DNA of 64,000 nt from NCBI GenBank assembly GCA_026419785.1, contig JAODTK010005354.1, positions 62,001 to 126,000 on the forward strand, in the 5' to 3' direction. The translations under genes and the position numbers were made by a program. The number at the start of each line of letters is the position of its first letter. Position 1 is the first letter of the stretch. A model generated the notes under the pieces. That model made no database searches, was not told the DNA's origin, and worked only from the letters and a program-made list of their open reading frames with translations. The DNA is from Sclerodactyla briareus. Lineage: Eukaryota; Echinodermata; Holothuroidea; Dendrochirotida; Sclerodactylidae. Below are positions 12,560 through 25,543 of this stretch, piece by piece.

Positions 12560-12860
12560 GGTGCATGGGCAGTGGAAGCCTGTGACCTGTAAAGTTATGC
12601 AAATGGATGCGCACTAGAAATTGGGCAGTGAAACCTGTAAAGCAATGACGGGGGCTATGAATAATTGTTCATAGAGCAGGGCTTACTGGGGATCCGGAAC
12701 AGGTTTAATTAGAAATTTGGCAGTGGGACCTGTGAACCAATCAAAGGGGCTATCAATTCATAGAGTAGGGCTTACTGGGGATCGAACATGCATGATTAGA
12801 AATTGGGCAGTGGGACATGTGAAGCAATCAATTATGGATTCATAGAGCAGGGCATTAGAG
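12560..12860. repeat. Tandem repeat, unit about 90 bp, about 3.5 copies
   Basis: The unit is built on 'attgggcagtgggacctgtgaa', 'ggggctatgaattcatagagcaggg' and 'cttactggggatc' in broken form, beginning near 12,565, 12,626, 12,720 and 12,808. The right arm has its counterpart at about 48,370-48,600. Copy-number difference here explains part of the length difference between the arms. Confidence 0.8.
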
Positions 12861-13254
12861 TTGAACAGTAACATTAGGTGAAAAGAAGTATTATGGCCCC
12901 AAACAATCATTCCTCGATGTTTGTCAACCTTACTTGGACCGTCAACGTTTATTGACCCCTGGGAAATCTTTGACCTAGTAAAGGTCAAGGTCACAGGTCA
13001 TTAGAGGGGCACAACAGGCCATTGTGTGGAATGTTCTTTTTTACTTTCAGTTGATCATTCTTGAGGGATGTAAAGTTAAAATGTATATTGAGTGCCAGGA
13101 CACTCTTGACCATACTCAAGGCCAAAGGCCATTAAAAGGGGCATCATCAGTCAATGGGTGAAATTAGCGTTTGGCCCCCGATTGGTCATTCGTTAATGGA
13201 TGTTGGCCAAACGTATAACGTTTATTGTGTATAATGTTCATTGACTGCTGAGGC

Positions 13255-14040
13255 ATCCATCTCCTACAAATTTTGTGGCACAGCGCTGACTCCGGTCATA
13301 ATGACGGTCTGACAGCCGTACCTTCAGGGTGCCCAGTGAATTAGGACCCAGTGTAGGCTCTGGGTCCCATCATGTGTAATTATGCAAAATGCTTCTCCTC
13401 TTACAAATTCTTGTTCCCCTTTTTGGTCTCACTTGGGCCCAAGGGACCATTTTGTGAAATTTCACACGATGGTACTCCTGCAACATCTTCTCCCACAAGC
13501 TTTAGTTGGTTTTCTTCAAAGCTACATGTAATGGTCCTCGGGTAGATGGCAAACGGGGTGTTCGGAGATCTTGGGCTCGGCGCCCAGTTAGAGCCCTAGG
13601 GCCCATTGTATGAAATACCGCAAATCTTCTATCTCTACAAAAAAAATTGCACAGTGCTGACATCCGGTCACCGGTTACCTTCAGGGTGCTCAGGGATTTT
13701 AGGACCCCGTGTAGGGCCCTGGGGCCCATATGTGTACATTATGCAAAATGATATCCCTTACGCAGCCGTACCGCGGGGGTCTTCAGGAAATTTTGGTCCT
13801 GGGTCCCACTTGGGCCTGAAAGTACATGCACAAAGTTACATGTAATGGTCCCCTTGGGTAGCAGGCCATTGGGGTGTTCGGGAATTAGGGCCCATTATAT
13901 GGGTTAGCACAAAAACCTTGTTAATCTTCTTACAAATTATTTGCACACTCCTGAGGTTCGGTCATAATTTTTCGACTCGCCGTTCTTTCAGGGGTTGTCC
14001 AGTGTGGGCCTGGGCCCCCATCATGTGGAATGTTAATGAC
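13255..14040. repeat. Tandem repeat, unit about 300-380 bp, about 2.5 copies
   Basis: Related units start near 13,270, 13,650 and 13,940. Each has 'gcacag.gctgac.ccggtca', a 'ccttcagggtg.cca' phrase and a 'ggcccat..tgtg' close. Related 'ggtcaaggtcacaggtca' (about 12,983) and 'ggccattaaaagggg' phrases precede it. About 950 bp covering much of this array (roughly 12,850-13,795) is missing from the right arm, where the sequence passes directly between the flanking repeats near 48,360. Confidence 0.75.
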
Positions 14041-14049
14041 TGCTAATAC

Positions 14050-16329
14050 ATCTTTATCTTTGGCCATATGAAATATAAGGTCAAAAGTTTTACAGGGGCA
14101 CAATAGGCCATTGACATTGTTTTTCATTTTTTAACTTTCTATTTATACAAAACTGGGAATATGGAGATACGGGTCGTCTGTTTTGGGAGCAACAGATCGG
14201 GCAATTCGAAGTAAACGAAGGACAAATGAATGAGACATAATTAATTTTCATGGGCTCCCCGTAACGAGGTCACAAAGGCCATTAATGTGGAGATACATGT
14301 CAGAGGTTACCCACCTGCCACTTCTAGTTCATGTTTTTCGCCCACTTCTGAGACCTCTGATGTTTAGAAGTTGGTATGACAGTCCATTTTCCACAAAACT
14401 GACCTCTGTTGTCAATAGAAAACATTAGAGCAGACCCTCAATACAATAAGGCGAAGTTCCCTTATACATATGCCACAATTCACCCCCACATATGTTCTGT
14501 GTTGTAACATTTTAGCAATATTCTGATCAATGTGGTTCCAAAGGTAGAAATCGTGGAGTGAAGCAATTCAGGACATCGGGAAGGGAAAATGCCTATTCTT
14601 TCAACAACAAAGGTTCTTCCTCTTCCTGTTTGCTATCTACATGCAACAATTCAATTTTAAGGCTGTCATGGATTATTATTTGCACGAATTTGGTATCCTT
14701 GATTTTCGATCAGCTGGCTGCGTAAGTGTTATTTGTGTACTTGAGCAATGAAGGGAGGATATTCCAAATCCCACAATTCACGTGATTATTTGATGCTTGA
14801 TCAGATTATTGGAATAGACTCAGAAGTTTTTCTATATTGTTTATAAAGAAATCTTCAGGGCACTATACAACTCGATATAAAATACCCGAAAAGTTGATTT
14901 GTTCGAATGGCGACTGTGCTAAACTTACCAGTATAGCAGCGCAGCAGGCGTCAGGCTTGAGTGAGACAGGCACCACATTTAAGTTCGAAAAAAATGGCTT
15001 AAAGTGGAAATAAAGGTACAAGAATTATTTCATTTAGTTAATAATCGGATCCGCAAAGTTCACTAATTGCTTCAAATATATTGTTAATGGATTTTCCGGG
15101 AGGCGCCAGGATAGTCTCAATACCCGAAAAAAAGAACACTGCTCGGATTGCGCAATATTTTAACGTACGTAGTGGAACAGAGAAATCATGACCGTGGTAT
15201 TCGAGTAACTATAGCATTTCAGTTTTGTTGATCGTGGGTTCCCCTATATGGACTCCTGGACTCTCTGGCTCACAGGGGTCAACAAAAGTTAACGTATCGG
15301 TACATGCGTTACTGTAGATATCATGCCATGACCACCTTCCTTTAAGAAATCTATGTTATGGTGCACAGGTGTGCATGTAGTGTTTATGTATGTGTCTAAT
15401 GCCCTTGTAAACATGAGAACCTAAATACCTGTGAACATGGAAACCGGTGAACGGAATGTGTTGGTGGATACTTGGGATATAGTAGCCTATAAGCAGAGGT
15501 CAAAGCTGAACACCTGTGAACAGGAACAAACTACTGAAAAAGGTTGTTGGTATACGGCCCATACAATCAATTGAACACAAAACCCGTCCCATTCCACTTC
15601 TTTCAAATCCACTCTAATGTTAGCCTATTTCAACATTCGAAATTCATTCAATCGCGAGTATGAATGCACTGCATTTCTGGTGTGAGAACTACAGGGCATA
15701 TGAATTGCTTGAATGAAGCCGGTAGCTGGACTGTTCAATGGTATTCGGAATGTGTCATCGTAATACTCTAGTTCAGTGAGGAGAAGCAATGAATAATACG
15801 TAGAGGACCATTGAAAACCTTTGTCGCGGAGTAAGAAAAGGTAATGGCTCCCCTTACCATCTGCTATTTTGCTGGAGAGAGATCAGGAATCTTACAAAAT
15901 CCGGGGAGAAGATAAACAACAAAAGGAACGCTGTGGTGCTGGCGTAGGTAAGGTATCGTCGAGAAGTGGAAACTCATGCCCGCTCTCCTCTGTTGGAAAA
16001 CGATGGACCCTCATATACAAAGCCGGCGGCACCGTTTCTGGTTAATAACAATGAACACTCGTCCCTGTCATGAGCAAACCCAGGGCTCTATTCCGGGCAC
16101 ATTCTGTGTATCATTGCGTCAATGGCTCTACAGAGCAAGGGGCAAATTTCACACAAATTCATATGCTGATTGGCACACCACAAATTCATCAAATTCAATA
16201 TGGGTACTGTGCAAACGAAAAGTTCAAGTTACAAGATTTTACGAACTCAAGACATTGATTTTCCAGTTCTCAGCAGGTTGATCTTAAAATTCCAGAATTT
16301 GTGTTTAGTTTAGTTCTAGCTAGTGAATA
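14050..16329. other. Left-arm stretch without a gene
   Basis: No gene recognised. Its reverse-complement partner is about 45,960-48,050. The overlapping plus-strand frames at 15,976-16,281 (101 codons) and 16,070-16,258 have no domain and are not preserved in the right arm. Confidence 0.5.
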
Positions 16330-16570
16330 AGGGTCGGAAGGACAAAATCCTCATAAACGACCCGGCGCCCAAGCATACCGGAAAGAAAAATACCAAGCCA
16401 CTAAATAATTCGCCCGTGATCCCTGAAAAAATGAATCAAGACTGCTTCTTGAATGCATTCACACTCTGAGAGAGAACAAACATTTTCAGGAGACAATTCC
16501 ACTCATTGATCACCTCTGCGAGAAGAAATTATTACGAATGTCCAATCTTCAGCGAGTTTGCCACGAAGAC
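16330..16570 (-). mobile_element. LINE 3' coding end (RT C-terminal region), truncated copy
   Basis: Read on minus, this is the partner of the plus-strand LINE at 45,400-45,790. Phrases such as 'KIGHS', 'EVINEWNCL' and 'SQSVNAFKK' correspond to the C-terminal tail 'RVINEWNSLP...SVNAFK' found after the reverse transcriptase of CR1/Jockey-type non-LTR elements. Relative to the right arm, about 290 bp is missing just upstream (between about 16,566 and 16,580), removing the 'RIRGDLIQVFKIVHGL' part. The fragment is frameshifted in several places and has no function of its own. Confidence 0.6.
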
Positions 16571-16579
16571 TAATTAAAA

Positions 16580-18449
16580 ATAGTGTCCATCTACATTCTT
16601 TTTCTCTCTCTTTCCTCCAGCAGTTGCATATAACTGTCCAAGGCTAGGAGGCAGTATTGTATGTATGTAGTATAAAAAGTATATTATGTGTGTTGATTTT
16701 AGCACGTCAGATTTAGTAGCTGGGACGACCTGACAAAACGAGGACGGGTTGCCGTTGACGAGTTGTTAAGTTGCTATTGCTCTCTTCCCCATCCAACCTG
16801 ATAGAAAAGTATGTAAACGACAGACACTCCGTGTGACTCAGAAAGGTATATGGTTTACATAACTGATGTATCCAGCCCTCCGAACTGGTATACACAGTTT
16901 ATTCTTATGGTAACAAAATGCAAGAAAAATCAGGGCATTTCCCAAAACAGTGGTAGTCATGTGCTGAAATAATACGATACGATACGGTACCATACGGCGG
17001 TTTGTGGCGAATCTTTCCCATGACACTTCCCTTCAATATGCCAGCGTTAATGAAATTGCGGTTTGTTTATCGAAAATAAGTACGCAACAGCGTTGAGACG
17101 CAATATACACCTCGGATCTACAATATTGAGTAATCCTCACGTATAAAAGAGAATATAAAGACCCCATCCTAAAAAGAAATTCCTCATAAACACATGTCAA
17201 CTAAAATTTGATGTTACGCAATATGTTAACATAGACACACCACTTGAAAATAGTGTTCGGTTAAAAAGCGGATTGGCAATTAGAGTGAGTACGTTATTTA
17301 TATACGAAAACTCTATACTGTTCTGTAAGTATCACATCCACACGCTAGTACAAATAACACCCCATCGTATGGAGTCAGTCGATATAGTGCTAGAAATAGT
17401 TTATCATGACGACGTGAATTTATGCACCAATCTCGGATTCAGCGCTTTGGGGTCATGTGGGATTACATGCTTGATAATAGAATATCGATCCATGGAAAGA
17501 GGTGTGGTGCGCAATACGTTTTTGACGTAAGTGAAGCACTAATATAGTCCAGTCCTCGACTTCCTCTGGAGAGGAGAGGAACCTGTTTCTAAAATACCTA
17601 AACATATATCGTGTTGTCCTATATATTCCCATGCGGGAGTTCAAACCATAAGGAACATCTCAGTAGGGTTATGAGATTCGGAGCATGACATGAATATTAG
17701 CCATGAGCCATGATATTATGAATGGGGAAGGAAATTGTTATGTAGGGCAATCAACTGACGAAATGTTCCCGAATTCATAATGATCCCGTGTTAGAGTCCT
17801 GTTTATAATGAAAGGAAACTTGTCGGATCAATTTAGATAACCTCGTATGGTCCGAAGGAAAACCAATATTGTGAGTTGGAACCCGACGTTCATACGATTT
17901 TAATTGGTATTTGAAGTTTATGCATACAATTTTGGCAAAAATGGATTCCCATCCCATCTTTCCATCAAAACTGAATATTCTTAGTTTAGGAGCTGTAAAG
18001 TTGATTCCACTCAATGATGTCTGTGAGTCTGTCGCGGGGCATATACTATCGTCGGTCAGGATTGTTGGTGTTGGTTTCCGAATTCCTTCAGAATGTTGAG
18101 TTATTCGACACTAGAAAACATCAAAATACAAGAACCTGTTCTATATACAAAAAATACAGGATCTATGATGTTCAACTGTCACGGGCGGATCTTTGCCTTC
18201 TCCCTGATCTCTCTGCACAATGGAACGGACGACCAAAGGCAAGAACCCCACCAAGAAACAGCATCTTCAAAGGGATTCCGAACCTGTAGTATTGGTTTCC
18301 ATTTCCCCACAATGGTTTCGGCCTTCATCCTCGGGGTCGATTCGCATCAACGCATTCAAACAACTGGTATCATTAGGTACAACTGATGAAGGCATCCCGT
18401 AAATAGTCTGGAATTCAACTCGTAGGTGTATTAAAGTTAGCGTATTTGG
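16580..18449. other. Left-arm stretch without a gene
   Basis: No gene recognised. A pyrimidine tract (16,597-16,620) anchors the match to 45,245-45,269. Short frames up to 97 codons (for example 18,093-18,386) have no domain and are broken in the right-arm copy at 43,400-43,760. Confidence 0.5.
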
Positions 18450-19330
18450 CAACGTCGTCTCCACCGCCGCCGCCGGTCGACAGAAGATTTGGTGTTAACG
18501 CAATAACTCTCTAATGCTACGGTCACAAATTAGAGCGGCGACCCGACCGATTTGTTAGCCTGCTCGGGCACCGCTGAAATTAGACATCGCCCAACAACTT
18601 CAAGAAATCGACCGGCCACCGTCAGTGATCGGCGCGGGATATGCGGAGTCCCGTAGGCGTACCGGCCCGCGGTCGCACGGGCGAGTGGGTACCCTATCAA
18701 ACAACAATGCCGTTAATCTCTGTATCCAAGAACTCAACAATGCCGCGACACGGACAGGCAGATCCACAAACCCGCACCTGCCTTGCTGAGTTAGAGAGTG
18801 GCATACGCCGTTACCATCTAATCTTGCGTTGGTGGCCCTGGTGGCAGAAAATAAAGACGTGCGGAACTCCTGCGCAGAAGAAGAAGGTGGTGGGTGAGGC
18901 CGTGGAATGGCCCGGAGACCCCAATTATGCCATACGACGATCATAAGTGAGCTCGGGAGGAGGAAACCCGGAAGACTCTGAGTCCTTCCTTCGGGGTGCG
19001 GCCGAATCTGTTCTTATAACCAGCCATGGCCGGGCAGTCGCCGGGGAAAATCGAGCAGGCGCCCGCCCCAGACGCTGCCGGTTTGATTCCCGCCGCTCGG
19101 TGACCGACCGATCATCCAGCGACGAACGAGCGGCGACCGCTCGGCACCCTTTGATCTGGCAACTTCCGAGTTTGTACATAATCGCTCGCCTGCGGCCGTT
19201 TGCGGTGCCCGGGCGGCCTACGCTGGATGCGGGACCGAATTTGGCTAAAGAATTAAGCCGCTCGGCCGCCGAACAGGCCGAATTTTGGATTTGTGACCAT
19301 GGCATAACACAATGTCCGTCCGATTGACTC
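18450..19330. repeat. GC-rich, CpG-rich block, open on both strands
   Basis: Composition rises sharply, with many CpG dinucleotides and self-complementary phrases such as 'gagcggcgaccgctcgg' (about 19,128-19,144). Both strands are open over long distances (126 codons plus at 18,947-19,327; 139 codons minus at 18,925-19,344), the usual effect of GC-rich sequence with few stops. The block is present in the right arm at about 42,240-43,340, and part of it again at 40,090-40,560. No frame is preserved among the three copies, which argues against coding. It is probably part of a repeat element or satellite. Confidence 0.6.
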
Positions 19331-21001
19331 AAAACTTTGCACACAAGTTCGCCCTCACGAAATCTCGGATGAGTCGATATGGCGTCGCGGGACCACTATA
19401 GCGGCAGCCATCTTGGATGTTCAACGACACACCCAACTGAACCCCCTTGATAGTGCTTGCCTATATAACTCCCCAGTGCCCTTGTCGGATCCAACGCCAC
19501 ACAGTTTGCCACATGATCGTCTGATGCAAATCTGAATTAGTCAAAAATGTGCACGATGTTTGGTCGCTGATTTGCGGTTGAAGCAGTGCGATCGTTTGAA
19601 GACCAACTTTGTTTTGCCCCAATGACCACACCCAGCGGGGACCATTTTTCATTTTGCGAATAATCATTTCTCTGGCCAGATCTTGACATGTTTTTTTTTC
19701 CAAACTGCGCACACATGATCGCGTTGATGGATGATGAACTTTCGAACAGATGAACAAATGGGTCGCTCGACGCTCTGACGGAGGCCATTTTGGATTTGTT
19801 ACGAAACTGAGTTTCGCTTATTTGGCGCCATTTTGAGCATGGCCGATCATTTGAGACCAACTTCGTTTCTCCCGTACGACCCCACCCGGCGGCATTTCGA
19901 ATCACTTGCGAAAATTTCTACAAAACAGAGCTTTCTGCTGATCGCGCGCTCGAGGACATGGGATTGTCTTGGGACCAACTGTCATTCTATACGACCCCCA
20001 ACCCGGCGGCCATGTAATTCGGACAGAAACTGATTGTTGGCATAAAATCGGAGCAAGCAGAATATTGGGACTCCGAGTCACGAATTTATTCACCAGTTTA
20101 ATTCTATTAACAGGTGTGAATGTGAATCAGTGTTGACTCAGTCTATGTCGGCATTTACGTATACAGGTATACTTTTTTTCGGATATTATCTGACATGCGT
20201 TGATTAATAAAAGAAAGGAAACAAGGGAGTTTACCAGGCTGCGTGTTCTTTGATGACCTACAAATGAATATACAGTGCATGTATTATTTGCGGAAACAGT
20301 GACGCCTGAATGGACCACGTCAGGCCCGGCTACATTAGATCATATAAAGAAAACAGTTTTGCCCCCGGCCCTGCCCCTTGAAGGTTAGTCTGGAGAAACC
20401 TGGTTTGAACAAAATGCGGTTCTCTGCGGTTAAGTTTCGCCTTCAATGCTGGATTTAGATTACAAATAACAATCTTGCTGCTCCGGTAACCCGAACATCA
20501 GTCAGGACGACTTTTGATACATTCCCATTGAAAGTTAAATGCAGCAGAATTTACGGTGAAAGCTAGACGACACTGCGAAAATAAAACAAAAACTGGAAAC
20601 TTTACGGCTATTGACTCGTGTCGCTGGGGGAGTAAATTATTCTCCGATGCCAACTTTGAGCGAAACTGTTGCAAATAGCACGTACTATGTTGAACCAATG
20701 AGAACAAGAAGATGAAAGTTACACACTCCTCTCTGTTCGGCTACCAAAGTAAATACGACTCCTTACCGCTATATTTATTTACGCCCCACAGTAAATCCCA
20801 GGTCACATGACTAACACATAGGCTACTAATGTTAACGTTTCGATTTTTTCAAACTGAAACAAACAACGATCGGACATTTTCACGGCGCCCAATCAGTTTT
20901 AAAAAGAGCTTGATTATGAGCTTGAATATACTCCAAAACCAAACAGTGTTCATGAGTTAGACACTCTTCTGAACGCTAATTTGACACCGCTTACTCTCGG
21001 G
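18991..21001. repeat. Single left-arm copy of the block duplicated in the right arm
   Basis: This roughly 2.0 kb segment, from 'tcggggtgcggccg' (18,991) to 'cttactctcggg' (about 20,990-21,001), occurs once here. In reverse complement it occurs twice, head to tail, in the right arm at 38,393-40,550 and 40,551-42,700. It contains the minisatellite array and part of the GC-rich block. Both outer ends carry a CCCGA/TCGGG pentamer, where the right-arm duplication junction falls. Confidence 0.75.
19390..20030. repeat. Minisatellite-like array, irregular 110-130 bp units (left arm)
   Basis: About five degenerate units, read on minus, share 'aaatggccgccgggtggggt', 'ttggtctcaaacgatcgcc', 'atgcttcgaacgcgcaaat' and 'cagcgaaaac'-like phrases. 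They recur at 39,365-39,990 and 41,545-42,130 in the right arm. Each unit carries an AATGGCCGCC-type motif like a YY1 site, but regulatory use is not shown. There is no credible coding. Confidence 0.7.
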
Positions 21002-22330
21002 GGGCTCAGTAATGAGACACTATAAGTTGGATGGACGTGGTGTTTAGCACATCCAAACACGGTTTTGAAGGACTGCTGGTTATTTCTGAAATACTCCTTC
21101 ACAGTGTGTGCTTGTGACCCTAACAGCTATCCTCTTTTATTCTATGTCACATCATAAAACTGGAATTTGGTTTTAGTGAAAACTTCATGAGATTGGCCAG
21201 CTCTAGCCATAGATGATACGCTCTCAGTTGGCCCGTTTAAACACAGATTCTTAACAACACCAGTGAATGTGGGGTCTCGAAACTGTTTGATATGTGTCAT
21301 AGCCCATTGGTTCACTGTTGCAAGTTACTAGGTACACGTGACTAAGCATGTTCAACGCACGCTCCTAACTTCCATGTAACCACTCAATTAAGGCTTCGCT
21401 ATGGACATTGATAACCATATCGTTAGTCCTATTGTTTGCAGTCCAAGCTTTGATAATACACATATTATCCAACAAGGTGAGTGTGGTTGCTCATTACCAA
21501 CATGAGCCAGATTAAAACCACTACCATTTTGGGGAAAGGGGATTATAGGCACAAGGTATCATGTGTTTGGTATTTCTTGCCATTTCCCGTCTTAACATAA
21601 ATATTCGATATAGGGATCTCGAAAGTCTCCTTTGTTACAGAATTGGATATTTGCAAGAAATCACTACGCATAGTTGCATTTTGGTGTATATACACGGAAT
21701 CGATTCTGATTGGTCAATTCGCTGGTGGCTCCATTTGGTATTTCTGCAAAAATACAACAGAAGCTAGTCAGCATCAAATTGATGCTTGTTTTGATGATAT
21801 GAGTGAAAATAACATATGCAATTTTGAATCGAGCAATGTTTATTACGCGCCTAAATGTACACGACATGTTCTTATGAAACCCTACGCAACCCTACAGCGA
21901 GATTGATGAGCGGATCCATGATCTGTAGTATCACTTGTGTTTGGATTTTTTGGATGTTTGTTTGAAGGGATATTAAAGAGGATGTCGTTCAATAAGGGGG
22001 CTTGTTTCTTCTAGAATCTGGACGCCATTTTTCCCTAGCTTTGTCGAGGTTTTATTTTGGCTTTGTCACTACACTGTGTGGCATGCGTGCATGGCGCATT
22101 AATTTTGAAAAGTATGTAGATCCCGATATACCGAGTTGTGCTGCACACATTAGATATTGGTCGAGGACGTTAGTAAAATTCGCCGGCGTCGCTTTTTCGC
22201 TGGCGCTAGCAGACGACAATCCATCTTTAGTATTTTGGAGGGTTATTTTTATTGCTCATCGCGCCTAAAGGTCCCGATAAGGATATTGTAGTCAGATAGT
22301 CATTTCACCTAATATACATTGTTGATAGTG
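21002..22330. other. Left-arm stretch without a recognised gene
   Basis: The frame at 21,643-21,906 (87 codons, plus) and the right-arm frame on the opposite copy (37,491-37,961) overlap homologous DNA but read different peptides. Neither has a known domain. Non-coding is the best reading. Confidence 0.5.
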
Positions 22331-22365
22331 CCATAGCAACGGATAGCAACGGTTGCTATGGTAAC
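22331..22365. promoter_or_regulatory. RFX X-box-like palindrome (left arm)
   Basis: 'gttgctatggtaac' (22,352-22,365) fits the X-box bound by RFX-family factors (GTNRCC-spacer-RGYAAC type). A further half-site pair sits just upstream, and 'ccatagcaac' (22,331-22,340) can pair with 'gttgctatgg' (22,352-22,361) as a hairpin. There is no adjacent gene, so activity is unproven. Confidence 0.4.
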
Positions 22366-23653
22366 CATGTGGTGGTTTAGGAACCTCCAATGATGGGTAC
22401 TTGTTAGTGGGGTTCATGTGTGCCGGGTGAACCAGCAAATGAGGGGCAATCTCGAGAGTGTTCGTTTGTGTTTTCGCGTGTGTTCGTGTGTGTATGTGTG
22501 TGTTGTGTTTGCGCGTCTGTCAAATTTTCGAGGATAGTTTCGCAAATATCTCTATTTTGAAGCGGCTGGACATAGTAGAATTTCGCACACGGCCTAAATA
22601 GTCACCAAAAAGAACATATTCAGATGACAATAAGAAAAATTGGAGTGATTCCCAATTGCTGAATAATTTTAAACTTTGTAGCAATGTAAAGAGCACAAGT
22701 TACAACTTTTCTAATGCAACCAGCCAAAAATTACCCCAAATGTGGATTTAGGGGGGGGGGGAAATTTGGGAATTTCTGAAAACCTGTTCTGATTCCATAT
22801 TTTTTAAGGTTGGAAGGACTGAATGTTTCCTGGAAGACGGTAAAGCAAATCAAAACAATGGTTTTCCAGTTTATGCATGTAACTTTCCTGAAATTCTATG
22901 AACATGGATATTTTTTGGGGGGGGGGGAGGATGTTTTAAACATATTTTGATGAATTTGTACTATTTGCCACTCGCGAAATAGTAGCAGGGGTAGAAAAGA
23001 CGAATAGTTCCACATGTGTCGATGAGCTTTGCAACACCTAGGATTGCTCTCTTGTTAATGTTGCATTGTAGGATAGAGATAATTCACTATTTGTCGATTT
23101 TTCGTGTCCTAAAAAGTCATGACTCAATATCAAGCTGGTGGTGAAGACTTGATTTTGCCTCGTCTTTCATTAAAGGAATTTTTACTCTCATATCCACGGT
23201 TAAAAGTCTCACAATAGAGCTTTAACCTTTCAATCCATTCAATTTTAAAAGCATCGCCTCGTGTAATGTAATTCATCGTTACAGTGGTGCTTGTACTTAT
23301 TAGAGAGTACGTTATGTGATAGGAGAGGAAAATACAGTAGCAAGTTTGTCGCGATGTTCCTTTTGGTTGCTTCTGTTTAGTGGGTTAATGGCGCACATTT
23401 CCACTTAAGCGGACTTCAGGATATGTGAGACAATCAGCTGTTCGGACTGCAGGCTCGTCTGAGATAGAGGAAGCTAAAAAAGAACTGCATTGATAAGAAT
23501 GAACGAATTAACGCAGGGGCGAGTTCGTTGTTATTTTAAAGCGAAACAATGAAATGAAAATCCACTTACAAGTCTATTTTTACCACATTTCCATAAAATA
23601 TTGAAATTTATGAAGAAAAGAAACAGCTTAAGCCAAGGACTTACCTTCATGGT
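22366..23653. other. Left-arm stretch without a gene
   Basis: No gene recognised. A GT-rich patch lies at about 22,460-22,510 and G-runs at 22,751-22,761 and 22,918-22,928. The homologous right-arm region is about 35,720-37,025. Confidence 0.5.
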
Positions 23654-24172
23654 ATGAAAGAGTTGAAATTAGTGACGGCCCCGAAAACCTGGGAGGTGTG
23701 TGTGAGTAGCACAAAGCCGATGCTATGTGGTAAAAATGTAATTAAAGTGTCGGTCCCTGCAGGTCGACGGCTTGATCTTATGGTTTTGTCTCTGGATAAC
23801 CGCTTGAACAAAGGTTTCGGCGGAGTTATGACTGATGATAAGCGTGCCGTTCTTCGGAGCAATCCATTTGGAATCTGCTGGCCCGTGTTCGGAACATGGT
23901 GTGAGACGCCTCTTGGAAAATCCACAAGAGGGGGTTCTACAAAATGTCCTCTCAACATCCATATGTTGATAGATGCCATGGCGAAAAGTCAACACTGTAA
24001 GATCAAACGAGACGATTTGAGCGTAGCGGGAAAAGTGACATATATATCAGACTTATATATTTCAGATCAGGCACTTTTTCGTTCTTGTCATTCGTCCTTG
24101 TCTTATGACAGACATACTACTGGTTACATGCTAGTTGTACCAATTACCGACGATCGCAATATTTCAAAATAG
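23654..24172 (+). CDS. Longest open frame (172 codons), unrecognised, probably not a gene
   Basis: An ATG at 23,654 opens 172 codons to a TAG at 24,170-24,172. The peptide is basic, with no signal peptide, membrane span or domain I recognise. Two overlapping minus frames (110 and 90 codons) cover the same DNA. The homologous right-arm segment (about 35,190-35,715, reverse complement) is broken by many small indels, so this frame is not kept, and no neighbouring exon or promoter supports it. If the right arm is simply noisy sequence of the same locus, that test is weaker. Chance in a 64-kb window is my first choice. Confidence 0.15.
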   Translation: MKELKLVTAPKTWEVCVSSTKPMLCGKNVIKVSVPAGRRLDLMVLSLDNRLNKGFGGVMTDDKRAVLRSNPFGICWPVFGTWCETPLGKSTRGGSTKCPLNIHMLIDAMAKSQHCKIKRDDLSVAGKVTYISDLYISDQALFRSCHSSLSYDRHTTGYMLVVPITDDRNISK

Positions 24173-25543
24173 GAATGGCTCTACAAGGCAAGAATTATTG
24201 ATATCAGAACACCGGGTAAGCATCACCGCAAAAGAACATAACATGAACTATAAATTTGGGAGTAACCGTTTCCAAGGATCAGCGTGACGTACGGATTAAC
24301 AGGAGGAAAACGATGGAAGTGATAGACCAAGAGCAGATTGCTGCCAGGTTTTCTTACTTCTAAGCTAAAGTGCCAATATTATTTGCTATAGTAATAGATT
24401 AGAAGTAATCAAATGGAACGTTATGATAAAGGAGATAGACAATACGAATGTGCGTGTTTGTGTCCCTTCTCATGTGGCATGAAACAGCCGAATTATACGC
24501 TTAAAAACATGAACTTCGGACCTTATCTCCAGAATATGATAAGAAGACCAGATATCTTTCCAGCGTACAGAAACATCGATTTATTAAAGTATAGAGCAAG
24601 CTAGGTGCAAGGAATAATTTTATTTACGACGGATTTACTTGCATCGGTATCTTCTCGAATTCCATAGATACCGCCTCCCACATATATCCCCACTTGCAAG
24701 TTACATTGCTAAATAAAATAAATAAATAAAATGTGAAAATTAACACAGCGACTCAGTGCAAAAATAAAGAACATAGCTTAATCAGTACAAAAAATGTGAG
24801 ATCTAATGTACCGTCAGTCCGTCACAGTGTTACATAAGTATTTCTTGAGGCCTTACAGAAGGCACACAACACTTAATGTTTTCTGTTCATTTTTCAATAT
24901 AAAAGGTAATTGCTATTTCAGAAATAGCTGTTATGATCCCAACAATAGAGTAATAAGAATTAATGTTAAGCTTACTACAGCTACAACTGATGATAAGACA
25001 TTCGGTCTGTTAAAGTAGTCAATTCCTCAGAAAAGTTTGAAATTCATGAAGCCACAAGCCGAAAACACGTTACGAAAAATGCGTCGGATTTACAAATAAT
25101 CGGTTCCGATATTAAACCAAAGAAAACTCTTCCTCCATTAACGCAAATAAAATGAACAAGACAAACATATTCCCACGTCCCTCAGTCTCATCACTTTACC
25201 TATTCACCCACGTAATTTGATTTTGATCTTATATGAATTTAAAGAACAAAATACATTTGTTATATACAACTCTGGTTTCTTCTTCACAAAAATAAATCGG
25301 AGGGTCTGGTAAAACTTGCTCGGAGGTCTATGAAGCAAATGAAACCTGTGCCACTTTGCGTGAGTGTAATAGAAACGTTACATTCTCCTCAATAAAATAT
25401 TTGTAAAAAACACCGTTCGATGATAAAAACAACCCTCCTGAAAATATCTTTCAAACGATAGCAATAACCCATGTAGCAAGGTTATATCAGTATTCAACGA
25501 AGAAATTGGACAAGAATTTTCTTCCAAAGAGAGGATCTGTATC
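24173..25543. other. Left-arm stretch; (AAAT)n microsatellite
   Basis: No gene recognised. An AAAT/AAATA repeat at 24,711-24,730 matches a longer (TTTA)n at 34,603-34,632 in the right arm (about 5 against about 7 units), a good arm-to-arm marker. Confidence 0.6.

Noticed and set aside
19078-19092. 'ggtttgattcccg' as a tRNA B-box in the GC-rich block
   Set aside because: No A-box at the right distance and no cloverleaf stems; not kept in the other copies.
18925-19344. Overlapping 126- and 139-codon frames on opposite strands as an antisense gene pair
   Set aside because: GC-rich composition removes stop codons on both strands, and neither frame survives in the two right-arm copies.
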